DNA of 64,000 nt, taken from the NCBI GenBank assembly GCA_040389045.1, contig JAZKAT010000023.1:110380-174379 (forward strand), in the 5' to 3' direction. Under the pieces are notes generated by a model that was given only the letters and a program-made list of their open reading frames with translations, was not told the DNA's origin and ran no database searches. Positions within the stretch are counted from its first letter, which is position 1, and each line of letters begins with the position of its first letter. Below are positions 27,843-37,637 of this stretch, one piece after another. Made by a program: the position numbers and the translations under genes. Source of the DNA: UBA5158 sp040389045. GTDB taxonomy: Bacteria; Pseudomonadota; Gammaproteobacteria; DSM-16500.

Positions 27843-28900
27843 GCGTCTTTTCTCTCTGTTAATTCTTCTAATGCAAATTCCAACGCTTTCACACGTTGCA
27901 TTAATTGTTCCAGCCGCTGCACGCGCGCGGAAGTTTTACGCCATTCCTGGTTGGGGACTACGCCACCCACGCCAGAAGAATAAACTCCTGCGTCCCGTAT
28001 GGTGCGCGAAATCGCCGACATGCCGGTGATCATCACATCATCGGCAATCTCAAGATGACCGCCAATGCCTGCTGCGCCACCGACTAAACAATTTTTACCT
28101 ATCACTGTGCTGCCAGCAATCCCTACACAGCCAGCAATTGCCGTGTATTCACCAATTCGCACATTGTGACCAATCTGGACTTGATTATCGATACGCACAC
28201 CTTTTTCAATCAAAGTATCTTCAATCGCGCCTCTATCAACGGTCGTATTCGCGCCAATTTCAACGTCATCAGCAATGACGACGCGCCCTAATTGCGGGAC
28301 TTTATGCCAAGCGCCTTTATGCTTGGCAATGCCAAATCCTTCACTGCCAATTACCACACCACTGGCTAGCAAAACATGGCTGCCAATTTTAGTGCGGTGA
28401 TAGGTAACCACACCCGCATCCAGCCGGGTATTTTCACCAATTTCAGTTAATTCACCAATCGTACAATGGTTACCTATCACTACATTCGCGGCCAACTTGA
28501 CGCCGTCTGCTATCGTTGTATAAGCGCCTATAGAAACTGTCGCATCAATTTCACAACCTTCACCGATAATAACGGTAGGATGAATACCTGCCTGACGTTT
28601 GGGATGGTATTCAAAAAAACCGGCAATCTGCGCATAAGTAAAATAAGGATCGCGGCTAATCACGGCGGCGCAGGGACAATCCACTGCGTCACTCTCAGTT
28701 AAAATCACCGCGGAAGCTTTGGTTTTTTGTAAATGTTTTTTATAAAGAGGATTCATCAAAAAAACGATGTCACCTGGTTGCGCATTTTGAATGGTCGCAA
28801 CGCCCGTTATCAGACAATTGGCATCGCCTGATAGGGTAACTCCTAAATTTTGCGTTAATTCAGCTAACGAATATTGAAGTTTTTTCTGTAGCGGTTTCAT
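27839..28900 (-). CDS. lpxD: UDP-3-O-(3-hydroxyacyl)glucosamine N-acyltransferase
   Basis: Third step of lipid A synthesis. The 353-residue protein has an N-terminal uridine-binding domain (SLAELTQNLGVTLSGD), a long hexapeptide-repeat beta-helix and a C-terminal coiled helix. The catalytic His is in the VQIGHNVRIG region. It follows skp after a 103-base gap that contains a hairpin. Confidence 0.97.
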   Translation of the reverse strand: MKPLQKKLQYSLAELTQNLGVTLSGDANCLITGVATIQNAQPGDIVFLMNPLYKKHLQKTKASAVILTESDAVDCPCAAVISRDPYFTYAQIAGFFEYHPKRQAGIHPTVIIGEGCEIDATVSIGAYTTIADGVKLAANVVIGNHCTIGELTEIGENTRLDAGVVTYHRTKIGSHVLLASGVVIGSEGFGIAKHKGAWHKVPQLGRVVIADDVEIGANTTVDRGAIEDTLIEKGVRIDNQVQIGHNVRIGEYTAIAGCVGIAGSTVIGKNCLVGGAAGIGGHLEIADDVMITGMSAISRTIRDAGVYSSGVGGVVPNQEWRKTSARVQRLEQLMQRVKALEFALEELTERKDA

Positions 28901-28935
28901 TTACCAGTTACTCGACACTATTCTTTAAAACAGCG

Positions 28936-28985
28936 AAAAGGCCTTGAGCCTCTCAGCTTGTCAGCACAAGAGATCTCAGGCCTTC
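28936..28985 (-). terminator. hairpin between skp and lpxD (partial terminator or processing site)
   Basis: On the minus strand AAGGCCTGAG pairs with CTCAAGGCCTT (one bulge), with an inner CTTGT/ACAAG stem, and is followed by a short T-run. Because lpxD continues the operon, it probably only reduces read-through, giving more skp/bamA than lpx mRNA. Confidence 0.6.
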
Positions 28986-29003
28986 GATTTAGGAACAACA
29001 ACA

Positions 29004-29510
29004 TTATTTCTGATTAAAATCTTTTGCTACGTCTTTCGTGATATCAGTAGCATCAGCTGAGTAAACGACAGCTTGTGAATCAAGCACCAAGCTATAGCCG
29101 TTTTTCTTAGCCATATCAGAGATAATACCGCTTAATTGTTTCAAGATGCTTTGCATTGCTTTGTTTTGTTCAGCGTTAACTTCTTTCTGGAAAGCGCCTG
29201 CATCTTTCAAGAAAACTGCTTTTTCATCATTCAGTTTCTTTTCTTGTGCATCGCGATCAGCTGTCTTCATGCTGGATGAATCACGGTTAAACTTATCTAA
29301 TTCATCTTGCAGGGTCTTTTGACGAGCAGCCAGTTTTTCTTGTGTTGGTTTAAATTGATCTTGCAACTTCGTGTTAACTTCAGCCACTTTAGACGACTGT
29401 AGTAGCACTTGTTGTACGTTTACAACAGCGACTTTTGATGCATCAGCCGCAAATGCTTGCGTTCCAGCAAAAAGAAGAACAGAGCTTAACAAGGCTAGTA
29501 CTTTCTTCAT
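29004..29510 (-). CDS. skp: periplasmic chaperone Skp/OmpH
   Basis: Holds unfolded outer-membrane proteins in the periplasm and delivers them to the BAM complex. With the start MKKVLALL at 29510 (GGAG six bases upstream) it has 168 residues. The signal peptide ends at AFA (about residue 22). The remainder is a long charged helical hairpin (the tentacles) followed by the C-terminal SLVLDSQAVVY strand. An upstream TTG would add four residues but overlaps the ribosome binding site. It lies directly downstream of bamA. Confidence 0.93.
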   Translation of the reverse strand: MKKVLALLSSVLLFAGTQAFAADASKVAVVNVQQVLLQSSKVAEVNTKLQDQFKPTQEKLAARQKTLQDELDKFNRDSSSMKTADRDAQEKKLNDEKAVFLKDAGAFQKEVNAEQNKAMQSILKQLSGIISDMAKKNGYSLVLDSQAVVYSADATDITKDVAKDFNQK

Positions 29511-29594
29511 AACTTTCTCCAATGTAATTAATTAGTAATGCGTGTTTTTAAACAACCCGATGGCCGAACCATACGTTCTGCTAGTATGCCACAA

Positions 29595-31934
29595 CTATCC
29601 AAAATTAGCACCTAGCGAGAATTGGAATGCTTCTAAACTATCGTGATGTTTAACGTTAATACCTCTGGCCAAACTTAAGTCTATTGGGCCCATCATGGAC
29701 AACCATTCGACTTGTACCCCTGCAGAATAACGTAGTGGCCCAGAACCTGTTCCGCCTAAAGCACGGTTATCGTATGTTTGATACGTATTACCGGCATCAA
29801 GATAAACAGACGTTCTTACGTTATCAGAAACATAGTTTGGGAAAATCAACCCAATACTAGCATCTGCAAGGAAGTTACCGCCAGTAGGATTACCCAAATT
29901 ATCTTTGGGACCCAAGGTATTACCAGCGAAGCCGCGTACTGAATCAATACCCCCGGCGTAGAAATTTTTGAAGTAAGGATAATTACGTCCGTTTGAAAAA
30001 CTATTACCGTAAGCCATCGCGCCACGCACTGTAACGAGGAAATCATTCACAATGGGATGGAACATTGCACCCGAATAATTGATGGTGTAGTAACGCAATC
30101 CTGAAGTTTGCACCGGTAAGAAAATATTCGCGCCTACCGCCTGACGCGCGCCCCGCGTTGGGAATATTGCACGGTCGCGTGAATCACGTGACAAGCCAAA
30201 CAATAAATCAACTTGTTGGAAATGCCGGCCGTGAGTATTGGCAAAATCTCTTACTATCGTAGAGACATAGCCAGGGTTTTGCGGAATTGACGTAATCGTA
30301 TTTTGATAACCGTAACCAAATTCAAAACGGTTAATCACATTCTTTTCCGCGCCTATAGGCACGCTATAGGTATCACCTATATCAAATTCATTGCTGGTAT
30401 AACTCTTTGACAGGTTTCCATTCGAAGGATTGATTTTGGAAATGGAAATATTGACGCTGCGGCTCACACCATTTTGGGTAAAGTAGGGATCTGTATAACT
30501 ACCGCTATAAAAACGTTCATAATGACTGGTTTCAGCATTTAAGCCCAGGGTCTTGCCAGTACCCATAAAGTTTTTCTGGTTAATACCCGCGCCTATCAAA
30601 AACTTATCGATTTGCGAATAACCAATACGCCCCGTTAATTCCGCGGAATTATTTTCATTGACCTTGTAATTCACATCGACTTGATCATCAATACCTGGGA
30701 TTGGCACTAACGACATTTGCGTGTCACGCATATAAGGTAATAAATTCAAGCGGCGTTTGGATTCTTCCAATTGCCCCGTTGAAACAGGCGCGCCTTCCAC
30801 TTGTTGAATTTCGCGGCGCAATACTTCGTCGTTGGTTTTTGAATTATCCGAAAAATAAATGTGCCGTACATAAGTGCGTTTACCGGACTTGATATTCAAG
30901 TTAATGAATACTTCCCTATTTTTATCATCAACAATAGGATTAAGCACTACAGTTGCATACACATAACCCTTGTTACCTAACGCATCACTGATTAATTTTT
31001 CCGTGTCGACTACCTTTTGACGCGAGAAGGTGGAACCGTCATGGAACAAAACTAATTTTTCAAGTTGGGCTTTGGGCACGACAAAATCACCGGTCAGGGA
31101 GTGGCCTTTAATTTTGTAAAGTTGGCCTTCCTCAACCACTATCGTGATGTATACCGATTTGCGGTCGGGGGTAATAGAAACCTGCGAAGATTTTTCGGCA
31201 AACCGCAGATAGCCATGGTCCAAATAAAAGTTACGCAGACTTTCCACACTGGCGTCTAGTTTTTCCTGGGAATATTGATCCGTCTGGGTGAAGAAAGTAA
31301 ATAAACCCACGGTGCTGACCGTCAATTGGCTAATTAGTCTTTTTTCTGAAAAAGCATGATTGCCAATAATATTAATGCGGCGGATTTTTGCCGTCAGCCC
31401 TTCGGATATGTCGATTTTAACGAGTACGCGATTACGTTCCATCTGCGAAACATTCACATCGACGCGCGCATTGTAACGACCTACTTGATAATACTGGTTC
31501 AATAAACTCAATTTGATGCGGTCTATAATCGCGCGGTTGTAAACGCGGCCTTCCGCTACATCCAGGCTTTTCATGACCGTAGTCAATTTGTCAGTGGGGA
31601 TAAGATTATTACCGGAAATTTTTAACTGACCTATAGTAGCCCGCTCGACTACCGTGATGACCAGCGTGTCGCCAGAGCGTGATAAAGAAATATGTTCAAA
31701 GAAGCCGGTTTTATAAAGGTCACGAATAATCGCGGCGGTTTTTTCGGGACGCAATACCTGGCCTTGCTTGATCGGCAGATAACTAATCACCGTCTCCGGA
31801 GAAATACGCTGCAACCCTTCCACATCAATTTGGCGGACCACGAAAACACCGGCGGCCCAGACAGGGGCTACCAGAAAGTTGAGTAGCAACAGGATTAGTA
31901 CAATGGCTTTTTTCATGTTAGTTATTATTTTCAT
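29595..31934 (-). CDS. bamA: outer-membrane assembly factor BamA
   Basis: Central Omp85 protein of the BAM complex, which inserts beta-barrel proteins. The 779-residue reading has a signal peptide (MKKAIVLIL...VWA), five POTRA domains (about 30-425) and a C-terminal 16-strand barrel. The conserved lid motif region VRGF is in GGIDSVRGFAGNTLGP, and it ends in a C-terminal aromatic (LGANFG). Two starts are possible (31934 or ATG at 31916); neither has a strong ribosome binding site. cdsA lies only 48 bases upstream; dxr and rseP, often found between them, are absent. Confidence 0.97.
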   Translation of the reverse strand: MKIITNMKKAIVLILLLLNFLVAPVWAAGVFVVRQIDVEGLQRISPETVISYLPIKQGQVLRPEKTAAIIRDLYKTGFFEHISLSRSGDTLVITVVERATIGQLKISGNNLIPTDKLTTVMKSLDVAEGRVYNRAIIDRIKLSLLNQYYQVGRYNARVDVNVSQMERNRVLVKIDISEGLTAKIRRINIIGNHAFSEKRLISQLTVSTVGLFTFFTQTDQYSQEKLDASVESLRNFYLDHGYLRFAEKSSQVSITPDRKSVYITIVVEEGQLYKIKGHSLTGDFVVPKAQLEKLVLFHDGSTFSRQKVVDTEKLISDALGNKGYVYATVVLNPIVDDKNREVFINLNIKSGKRTYVRHIYFSDNSKTNDEVLRREIQQVEGAPVSTGQLEESKRRLNLLPYMRDTQMSLVPIPGIDDQVDVNYKVNENNSAELTGRIGYSQIDKFLIGAGINQKNFMGTGKTLGLNAETSHYERFYSGSYTDPYFTQNGVSRSVNISISKINPSNGNLSKSYTSNEFDIGDTYSVPIGAEKNVINRFEFGYGYQNTITSIPQNPGYVSTIVRDFANTHGRHFQQVDLLFGLSRDSRDRAIFPTRGARQAVGANIFLPVQTSGLRYYTINYSGAMFHPIVNDFLVTVRGAMAYGNSFSNGRNYPYFKNFYAGGIDSVRGFAGNTLGPKDNLGNPTGGNFLADASIGLIFPNYVSDNVRTSVYLDAGNTYQTYDNRALGGTGSGPLRYSAGVQVEWLSMMGPIDLSLARGINVKHHDSLEAFQFSLGANFG

Positions 31935-31982
31935 CTTAAAATAGATCGCAATTATCTAAGCTTTGCGGCGTTAAATCCAGTG

Positions 31983-32810
31983 TTAATGAAACAATTTCAA
32001 CATCAACAGGCACCCTAATGTAAAAATTGGTGCCGCAGCGGTCAAACTGTCCACTCTATCCAGCAAACCGCCATGCCCAGGAAATATGCCACCTGAATCT
32101 TTTAAGCCCACATTGCGCTTTAACATACTCTCAAACAAATCACCCAGTACCGAAAAACCTACGGTGATAATAGTTAGCAAAATTAATACTGGCAGAGCCG
32201 GTTGTGGCGCAGGCAGCAGCCACATTAATATCGGCGCCAGCAATAAGGCCGCCGCCAGCGCGCCTGCTAAACCTTGCCAGGTTTTGCCAGGGCTGACGGC
32301 GGGCGCTAATTTAGTTTTACCCCACAGATTACCCGCGAAATACGCTCCGGAATCGGCGCACCAGATTAAGACAAAAATGAATAACACGACGCTAGGGCCA
32401 TTGTTGGCACCAAATATGTCCGAGCTGCGCAGATAAATTAACGCGCGTAAGGTTGGCACAAATACCATACAACCCATAAGACTACGCACCACTAAACTAT
32501 TGCCCCAGTAGTGAGTGGCCTTTGGATAACGTACTACTAATACCAATGCAAGCAGCCAAAAGATGAGCGCGCCTAGCATGACCCATTCCAAGGTTACATA
32601 AACCGGAATGGATAATATTCCACAAATAAAAATGGGGTAGCACAACCGGGGCAGAAAATCCTTGAGTCCCAGCAGTCCCGACCATTCCCACGCGCCTATC
32701 AAAGTAAAAATAGAAGTTAAAATGGCAAAACCTAGCGGTGGTAACTTTAACACCAGCAAGACAAAAATCGGGATGAGAACAGCAGCGGTTATCAGCCTTC
32801 TTTTAAGCAT
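31983..32810 (-). CDS. cdsA: phosphatidate cytidylyltransferase CdsA
   Basis: Makes CDP-diacylglycerol from phosphatidate and CTP, feeding all phospholipid synthesis; an integral inner-membrane enzyme. The start MLKRRLITA at 32810 gives 275 residues with about eight membrane helices and the C-terminal family signature (SVLGDLFESMLKRNVGLKDSGGIFPGHGGLLDRVDS region). It overlaps uppS by 8 bases. A longer reading into uppS is rejected because this start matches the family N-terminus. Confidence 0.96.
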   Translation of the reverse strand: MLKRRLITAAVLIPIFVLLVLKLPPLGFAILTSIFTLIGAWEWSGLLGLKDFLPRLCYPIFICGILSIPVYVTLEWVMLGALIFWLLALVLVVRYPKATHYWGNSLVVRSLMGCMVFVPTLRALIYLRSSDIFGANNGPSVVLFIFVLIWCADSGAYFAGNLWGKTKLAPAVSPGKTWQGLAGALAAALLLAPILMWLLPAPQPALPVLILLTIITVGFSVLGDLFESMLKRNVGLKDSGGIFPGHGGLLDRVDSLTAAAPIFTLGCLLMLKLFH

Positions 32811-33546
32811 AATTTTTAGCTCGCAATTGTTCGCTAATACAACCAAAGCGCCGTTCGCGGGCGGTGAAGAAAGCCAACGCTTTATCCATTTCGCGCGCAT
32901 CGAAATCTGGCCATAAAACATCGGTAAAATACAGTTCCGCGTAAGCCAGCTGCCAAATCATAAAATTACTAATACGCTGCTCCCCGCTAGTACGGATAAA
33001 AAGGTCTGGTTCCGGTAAATCGGCGGTCGCCAGTCTTTGTTTGATATGCGCGGGTGAAATGGCATCGCTGGCGAGTTTTCCGGCCGCGACATCTTGCGCG
33101 AGCTGACGACAGGCTTCGGTAATATCCCACTGGCCACCGTAATTCGCAGCGATAATTAATTTCAAGCCGGTATTGCCCGCCGTAAGTTCTTCGGCTTTGC
33201 GCATGTGGTTTTGTAATTTTTTATCAAAACGGGAACGCTCGCCCATAATGCGTAACTGAATATTTTGTTTATGCAGCTTTTTCACTTCGCGTTCCAACGC
33301 CATCACAAACAAATCCATTAGATAAGAAACTTCCTGTTCCGGACGCTGCCAGTTTTCACTGCTAAAAGCAAATAAGGTAAGGACTTCGATGTTTTTTTCG
33401 GCGCACCATTTGACGGTTTCACGGACGGAATCCACTCCCGCCTTATGGCCGGCAATACGGGGTAAATGCCGTTCTTTGGCCCAACGGCCATTGCCATCCA
33501 TAATGATGGCGATGTGGCGAGGAAGTGTTTGTGTTGTTGTGGTCAT
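32803..33546 (-). CDS. uppS: undecaprenyl diphosphate synthase
   Basis: cis-prenyltransferase that extends farnesyl diphosphate to the C55 carrier for peptidoglycan and O-antigen. The 247-residue protein has the catalytic IMDGNGRWAK motif near residue 16, the FAFSSENWQRP loop and the RTSGEQRISNFM motif. It is 33 bases downstream of frr and overlaps cdsA by 8 bases. Confidence 0.98.
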   Translation of the reverse strand: MTTTTQTLPRHIAIIMDGNGRWAKERHLPRIAGHKAGVDSVRETVKWCAEKNIEVLTLFAFSSENWQRPEQEVSYLMDLFVMALEREVKKLHKQNIQLRIMGERSRFDKKLQNHMRKAEELTAGNTGLKLIIAANYGGQWDITEACRQLAQDVAAGKLASDAISPAHIKQRLATADLPEPDLFIRTSGEQRISNFMIWQLAYAELYFTDVLWPDFDAREMDKALAFFTARERRFGCISEQLRAKNYA

Positions 33547-33579
33547 GAAAGCACTCGTTTTATTGACCGTTAACTTTTA

Positions 33580-34131
33580 TCAAATAGCCATCAATTCGGA
33601 TTCTTTCGTGCCCAGCAATTGGTCTATTTCAGCGATAAATTTGTCGGTCAACTTTTGAATGTTATCAGTTAAACGACGTTCTTCGTCTTCGGCGATTTCT
33701 TTGTTTTTTAATTTTTCTTTTAAACTGTTATTCGCATCGCGACGTGCATTTCTCACACTGACGCGCGCGGCTTCCGCTTCATTGCGCACAATTTTAGAAA
33801 GTTCCTTACGGCGTTCTTCCGTCAACGCCGGCAATGGCACGCGAATCACATCGCTGCTGGTTGCTGGGTTCAAACCTAAATTGGAAGCATGTATCGCTTT
33901 TTCAATCACCGGGGTCATACGTTTTTCCCAGGGAGTGATAGAAAGTGTGCGGGCATCGGTAACAGTGATATTTGCTACCTGGCTTAACGGTGTTTCAGTA
34001 CCGTAATAATCCACGCGTATTTGCTCAAGCAAACTGGGGTGTGCGCGACCTGTGCGAATCTTTTGAATATCATGTTTAAAAGATTCAATCGCTTTTTGCA
34101 TGCGTACTTCAACATCTTTGATGACGTTCAT
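33580..34131 (-). CDS. frr: ribosome recycling factor
   Basis: Splits the post-termination ribosome together with EF-G and IF3. The ATG at 34131 (GGAG about 10 bases upstream) gives 183 residues, the usual RRF length. The KIRTGRAHPSLL and VRVPLPALTEERRKEL-like motifs are present. An upstream TTG reading adds three residues and is less likely. It lies 5 bases after pyrH. Confidence 0.97.
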   Translation of the reverse strand: MNVIKDVEVRMQKAIESFKHDIQKIRTGRAHPSLLEQIRVDYYGTETPLSQVANITVTDARTLSITPWEKRMTPVIEKAIHASNLGLNPATSSDVIRVPLPALTEERRKELSKIVRNEAEAARVSVRNARRDANNSLKEKLKNKEIAEDEERRLTDNIQKLTDKFIAEIDQLLGTKESELMAI

Positions 34132-34136
34132 CAATC

Positions 34137-34871
34137 TCAATCTCCACTTTGGATTAACGTGCCAATATTTTCTCCCACGACGATGCGCGCCAGTGAGCCT
34201 TGCTTGTTCATATTGAAAACGCGGATTGGTAAATTATGTTCTCGGCATAATAAAATCGCGTTTAAATCCATGACCCCTAAGCGTTGTTCCAGCACTTCAT
34301 CATAAAGAAGTTTTTCGTAACGTTCCGCCTTTGGGTTTTTGATAGGATCCGCCGCGAATACGCCATCGACTTTGGTCGCCTTCATGACTATGTCCGCGCC
34401 AATTTCAATGCCGCGCAAAGCGGCGGCGCTGTCAGTTGTCACTAAGGGATTGCCGGTTCCGGCGACAAATACGACAACCTTACCTTTTTCTAACTCTTCA
34501 CGCGCTTTACGGCGGTCATAAAATTCCACCAGTCCGGGCACAGCAATAGCTGACATGATAGTTGCTGACACGCCTTGGCGTTCAAAGGCGTCCAATAAAG
34601 CCAGACCGTTAATAACCGTCGCCAGCATACCCATTTGGTCAGCGGTCACTCTATCAATACCGGTCGCGCAAAGTTCCGCGCCACGAATTAAATTGCCGCC
34701 GCCAATGACCAGGCCAACTTGCACGCCGGCTTGCACGACGCTCGCGACTTCCTGACTGATGCGCGTTAATTTGTTAGCATTGATACCAAACAAGTGATCG
34801 CCTTGCAGCGCTTCACCGCTCAATTTCAACAAGATACGCTGATAAATGGGCCGGGTTGTAGTATTTTCCAT
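34137..34871 (-). CDS. pyrH: uridylate kinase
   Basis: Phosphorylates UMP to UDP; an amino-acid-kinase-fold enzyme with no relation to eukaryotic UMP kinases. The 244-residue protein has the LLKLSGEAL and GGGNLIRG motifs and DRVTADQMGM. It is 3 bases after the tsf stop, in the rpsB-tsf-pyrH-frr order. Confidence 0.98.
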   Translation of the reverse strand: MENTTTRPIYQRILLKLSGEALQGDHLFGINANKLTRISQEVASVVQAGVQVGLVIGGGNLIRGAELCATGIDRVTADQMGMLATVINGLALLDAFERQGVSATIMSAIAVPGLVEFYDRRKAREELEKGKVVVFVAGTGNPLVTTDSAAALRGIEIGADIVMKATKVDGVFAADPIKNPKAERYEKLLYDEVLEQRLGVMDLNAILLCREHNLPIRVFNMNKQGSLARIVVGENIGTLIQSGD

Positions 34872-34874
34872 AAT

Positions 34875-35762
34875 TTAGCCATTATTCACTTGTGACATTA
34901 CTGCTTCGACAAAATCTTCTTTTTCTTTCTCAATGCCTTCGCCTACTTCGTAACGCACAAATGATAATACTTTCGTGCGGTTCTTGCTAAGTAAACTTGC
35001 CACGGTTACATCAGGTTCTTTGACATAAGCCTGACCCAACAAACTAACTTCATCCAGGAATTTTTTCAACCGGCCATTAACCATTTTTTCAATAATTTCC
35101 TGGGGTTTGCCACTGCCGGCGGCTTGCGCGAGATAAATTTCTTTTTCTTTCGCAACTACGTCAGCGGGAACATCTTCAGGTGACACGACGATTGGTTTGC
35201 TGGCGGCAATATGCATGGCTATGTCTTTCGCCAAATCTTGATTAGCAGTGTCCAGTTCCACGTACACGCCAATGCGGTTGCCATGTAAATAAGTACCAAT
35301 ACCTGTGGCGGTTGTGCTAGTAATCGAAATACGGCGAATATTAATGTTTTCACCCACTTTGGCGACTAATGCATGACGCGCTTCTTCCACGGTGGTGTCG
35401 GTGTTTTCTAATTTTAACTGGTTTAATTTTTCGATATCGCTGACATTCGCAGCCAACGCGGTTTGCGCAACCGCTTCGACGAAAGCGCGGAAGTTTTCAT
35501 CGCGCGCGACAAAATCTGTTTCACTGTTAATTTCCAGGAGGATCGCGCGTTTGCCATCGCTGCTGGTACGAATTAACACTACCCCTTCGGCGGCGACTCT
35601 GCCGGCTTTTTTACCCGCTTTTGCTTGACCTGACTTGCGTAATTCTTCAATCGCCAATTCCATATTGCCATTGGTTTGTTGTAAAGCTCTCTTGCATTCC
35701 ATCATGGGAACATTAGTGAGTTCACGTAATTCTTTAACTTGTGCTGCTGTAATTGTTGTCAT
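34875..35762 (-). CDS. tsf: elongation factor Ts
   Basis: Guanine nucleotide exchange factor for EF-Tu. The start MTTITAAQVKELR at 35762 has GAGG eight bases upstream and gives 295 residues. An in-frame ATG two codons earlier is too close to that site. It has the N-terminal UBA-like domain (LRELTNVPMMECKRAL), the TDFVARDENF motif and a complete core. It is separated from rpsB by 81 bases with a hairpin. Confidence 0.98.
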   Translation of the reverse strand: MTTITAAQVKELRELTNVPMMECKRALQQTNGNMELAIEELRKSGQAKAGKKAGRVAAEGVVLIRTSSDGKRAILLEINSETDFVARDENFRAFVEAVAQTALAANVSDIEKLNQLKLENTDTTVEEARHALVAKVGENINIRRISITSTTATGIGTYLHGNRIGVYVELDTANQDLAKDIAMHIAASKPIVVSPEDVPADVVAKEKEIYLAQAAGSGKPQEIIEKMVNGRLKKFLDEVSLLGQAYVKEPDVTVASLLSKNRTKVLSFVRYEVGEGIEKEKEDFVEAVMSQVNNG

Positions 35763-35793
35763 AACCATAACCTCATACCTGTTTGAAAAGCCG

Positions 35794-35815
35794 CTCCGCC
35801 ATTTGCATGACGGAG
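35794..35815 (-). terminator. rpsB-tsf intergenic hairpin, possible attenuator
   Basis: CTCCG-C-CAT / ATG-A-CGGAG pair around a 4-base loop. There is no T-run, so partial attenuation or processing is more likely than full termination, as known between rpsB and tsf in E. coli. Confidence 0.5.
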
Positions 35816-35843
35816 AAAGTTAACAATGCGCTTCGCGTAGAGT

Positions 35844-36614
35844 TTACTCTTCGCTTTTTTCACCGCGAACTTCAATGACTTCATCCACTTCAATCAATTC
35901 ATTGTTTTCTTCGATGGCAAGATCAGGATTGCTACCACGGCCTTCTAAGATAGCGTCCGCGATACATTGGGTATACAGCTGAATCGCGCGTAATGAATCG
36001 TCATTACCAGGAATAACATAATTCACGCCAATTGGGCTGTGGTTAGTGTCGACAACGCCAATAATAGGAATAGAAAGACGATTAGCTTCTGCGATGGCGA
36101 TATTTTCATGACCGACATCGATAATGAATAATGCGTCTGGCAAGCCGCCCATGTTTTTGATACCGCCCAGGCTGCGTTCCAGCTTGATTTTTTCACGGGT
36201 CAATTGCAGGACTTCTTTTTTGACAAGACGACCAAAATTTTGTTTTTCAAACATCGCTTCCAATTCTTTCAAGCGACGAATGGATTGGCGTATGGTTTTG
36301 TAGTTAGTCAACATGCCGCCCAACCAGCGATGGTTCACGTAGGGCATACGGCAACGTGTTGCTTGTTCGCGGATAATGTCCTGCGCGGCGGTCTTGGTGC
36401 CGACGAATAATACTTTGCCCTTGTTCGAGGCGATTTTGCCAACAAAGTTGAAGGCGTCTTGCAACATAGGCATGGTTTTTTCAAGGTTGATGATGTGGAT
36501 CTTATTGCGGGAACCGTAAATGTAACCGCCCATTTTTGGGTTCCAATAACGGGTCTGATGTCCAAAATGAACGCCCGCTTTTAACATGTCACGCATATTT
36601 ACTGGTAAAGTCAT
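35844..36614 (-). CDS. rpsB: 30S ribosomal protein S2
   Basis: Binds the head-body junction of the small subunit with S1. The 256-residue protein has the LKAGVHFGHQTRYWNPKM motif and the central LPDALFIIDVGHENIAIAEA motif, with a Glu-rich C-terminal tail. First gene of the superoperon. It is divergent from map; the 231-base spacer (36615-36845) is AT-rich and has GTGTG-rich runs, and no clear promoter could be assigned in it. Confidence 0.98.
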   Translation of the reverse strand: MTLPVNMRDMLKAGVHFGHQTRYWNPKMGGYIYGSRNKIHIINLEKTMPMLQDAFNFVGKIASNKGKVLFVGTKTAAQDIIREQATRCRMPYVNHRWLGGMLTNYKTIRQSIRRLKELEAMFEKQNFGRLVKKEVLQLTREKIKLERSLGGIKNMGGLPDALFIIDVGHENIAIAEANRLSIPIIGVVDTNHSPIGVNYVIPGNDDSLRAIQLYTQCIADAILEGRGSNPDLAIEENNELIEVDEVIEVRGEKSEE

Positions 36615-36845
36615 TTAAAATACCTTCAAAAGTTTGGGTTAATCCTCCACATATTCTATTGGCCAACCTTGTCCCTAAAACTCTAGGAAAAGCACCCGGC
36701 AAATAGTGTTAATATGTGTGTGGTGTGTAGTGTTTAGTGTGTTTTACTAATTAAAAATTATTTCATTGCTTATTAAAACTGGCCTTTATACCATATGTGA
36801 CCAAATCCAACAATATTTATGTTATACAATACGCTATCGGAACCT

Positions 36846-37613
36846 ATGGAAATAACTATCAAAACTCCCGACGATATCGCCAAAATGCGTATCGCAGGTC
36901 GCCTTGCTGCGGAAGTCCTTGAAATGATTGGGCCTTTTGTTAAAGCGGGTATCACCACCGACGAACTGGACAAAATTTGTCACGAGTACATTGTGCAACA
37001 GCAGCAAGCTATTCCTGCGCCCCTTAATTATCTGGGCTATCCTAAGTCGATTTGTACATCTTTAAACCATCAAGTGTGCCATGGTATCCCAGGCCCGCGT
37101 AAATTAAAAGAGGGGGACATTGTTAATCTTGATGTCACCGTGCTGAAAGATGGCTATCACGGCGATACCAGCAAAATGTTCACCGTGGGCAAGCCTTCGG
37201 TGCTGGCGGACCGGTTGATTAAAGTCACCCAGGAGGCTATGTACCTGGGGATTGAGCAAGTCAAGCCTGGGGCGACGTTTGGGGACATAGGCGCGGCTAT
37301 CCAGCAGTATGCGGAAGGCCAGCGTTTTTCCGTGGTGCGGGAATATTGCGGTCATGGCATAGGCACGATTTTTCATGAACCGCCGAATGTGTTGCATTAT
37401 GGTTTGCCTAATACGGGTGAAACGTTGGTGGCGGGGATGATTTTTACCATTGAACCTATGATTAACGCGGGTAAGCGCTTTGTAAAATTGTTACCGGATG
37501 GTTGGACAGTGGTGACGAAAGATCATAGTTTATCGGCGCAGTGGGAACATACGATTTTAGTGACTGATACGGGTTATGACATATTAACGAAACGATCGGA
37601 AGAAACTTTTTAA
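36846..37613 (+). CDS. map: methionine aminopeptidase, type I
   Basis: Removes the initiator methionine from nascent proteins. The start MEITIKTPDDIAKMR at 36846 matches the E. coli Map N-terminus and gives 255 residues; a reading nine codons longer is not family-like. Metal ligands are seen in NLDVTV, HGDTSKM, EYCGHGIG, FTIEPM and the final EHT. Divergent from rpsB, as in E. coli. Confidence 0.97.
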   Translation: MEITIKTPDDIAKMRIAGRLAAEVLEMIGPFVKAGITTDELDKICHEYIVQQQQAIPAPLNYLGYPKSICTSLNHQVCHGIPGPRKLKEGDIVNLDVTVLKDGYHGDTSKMFTVGKPSVLADRLIKVTQEAMYLGIEQVKPGATFGDIGAAIQQYAEGQRFSVVREYCGHGIGTIFHEPPNVLHYGLPNTGETLVAGMIFTIEPMINAGKRFVKLLPDGWTVVTKDHSLSAQWEHTILVTDTGYDILTKRSEETF

Positions 37614-37637
37614 TTAACTTTAGTAAGGGAGATTTTC

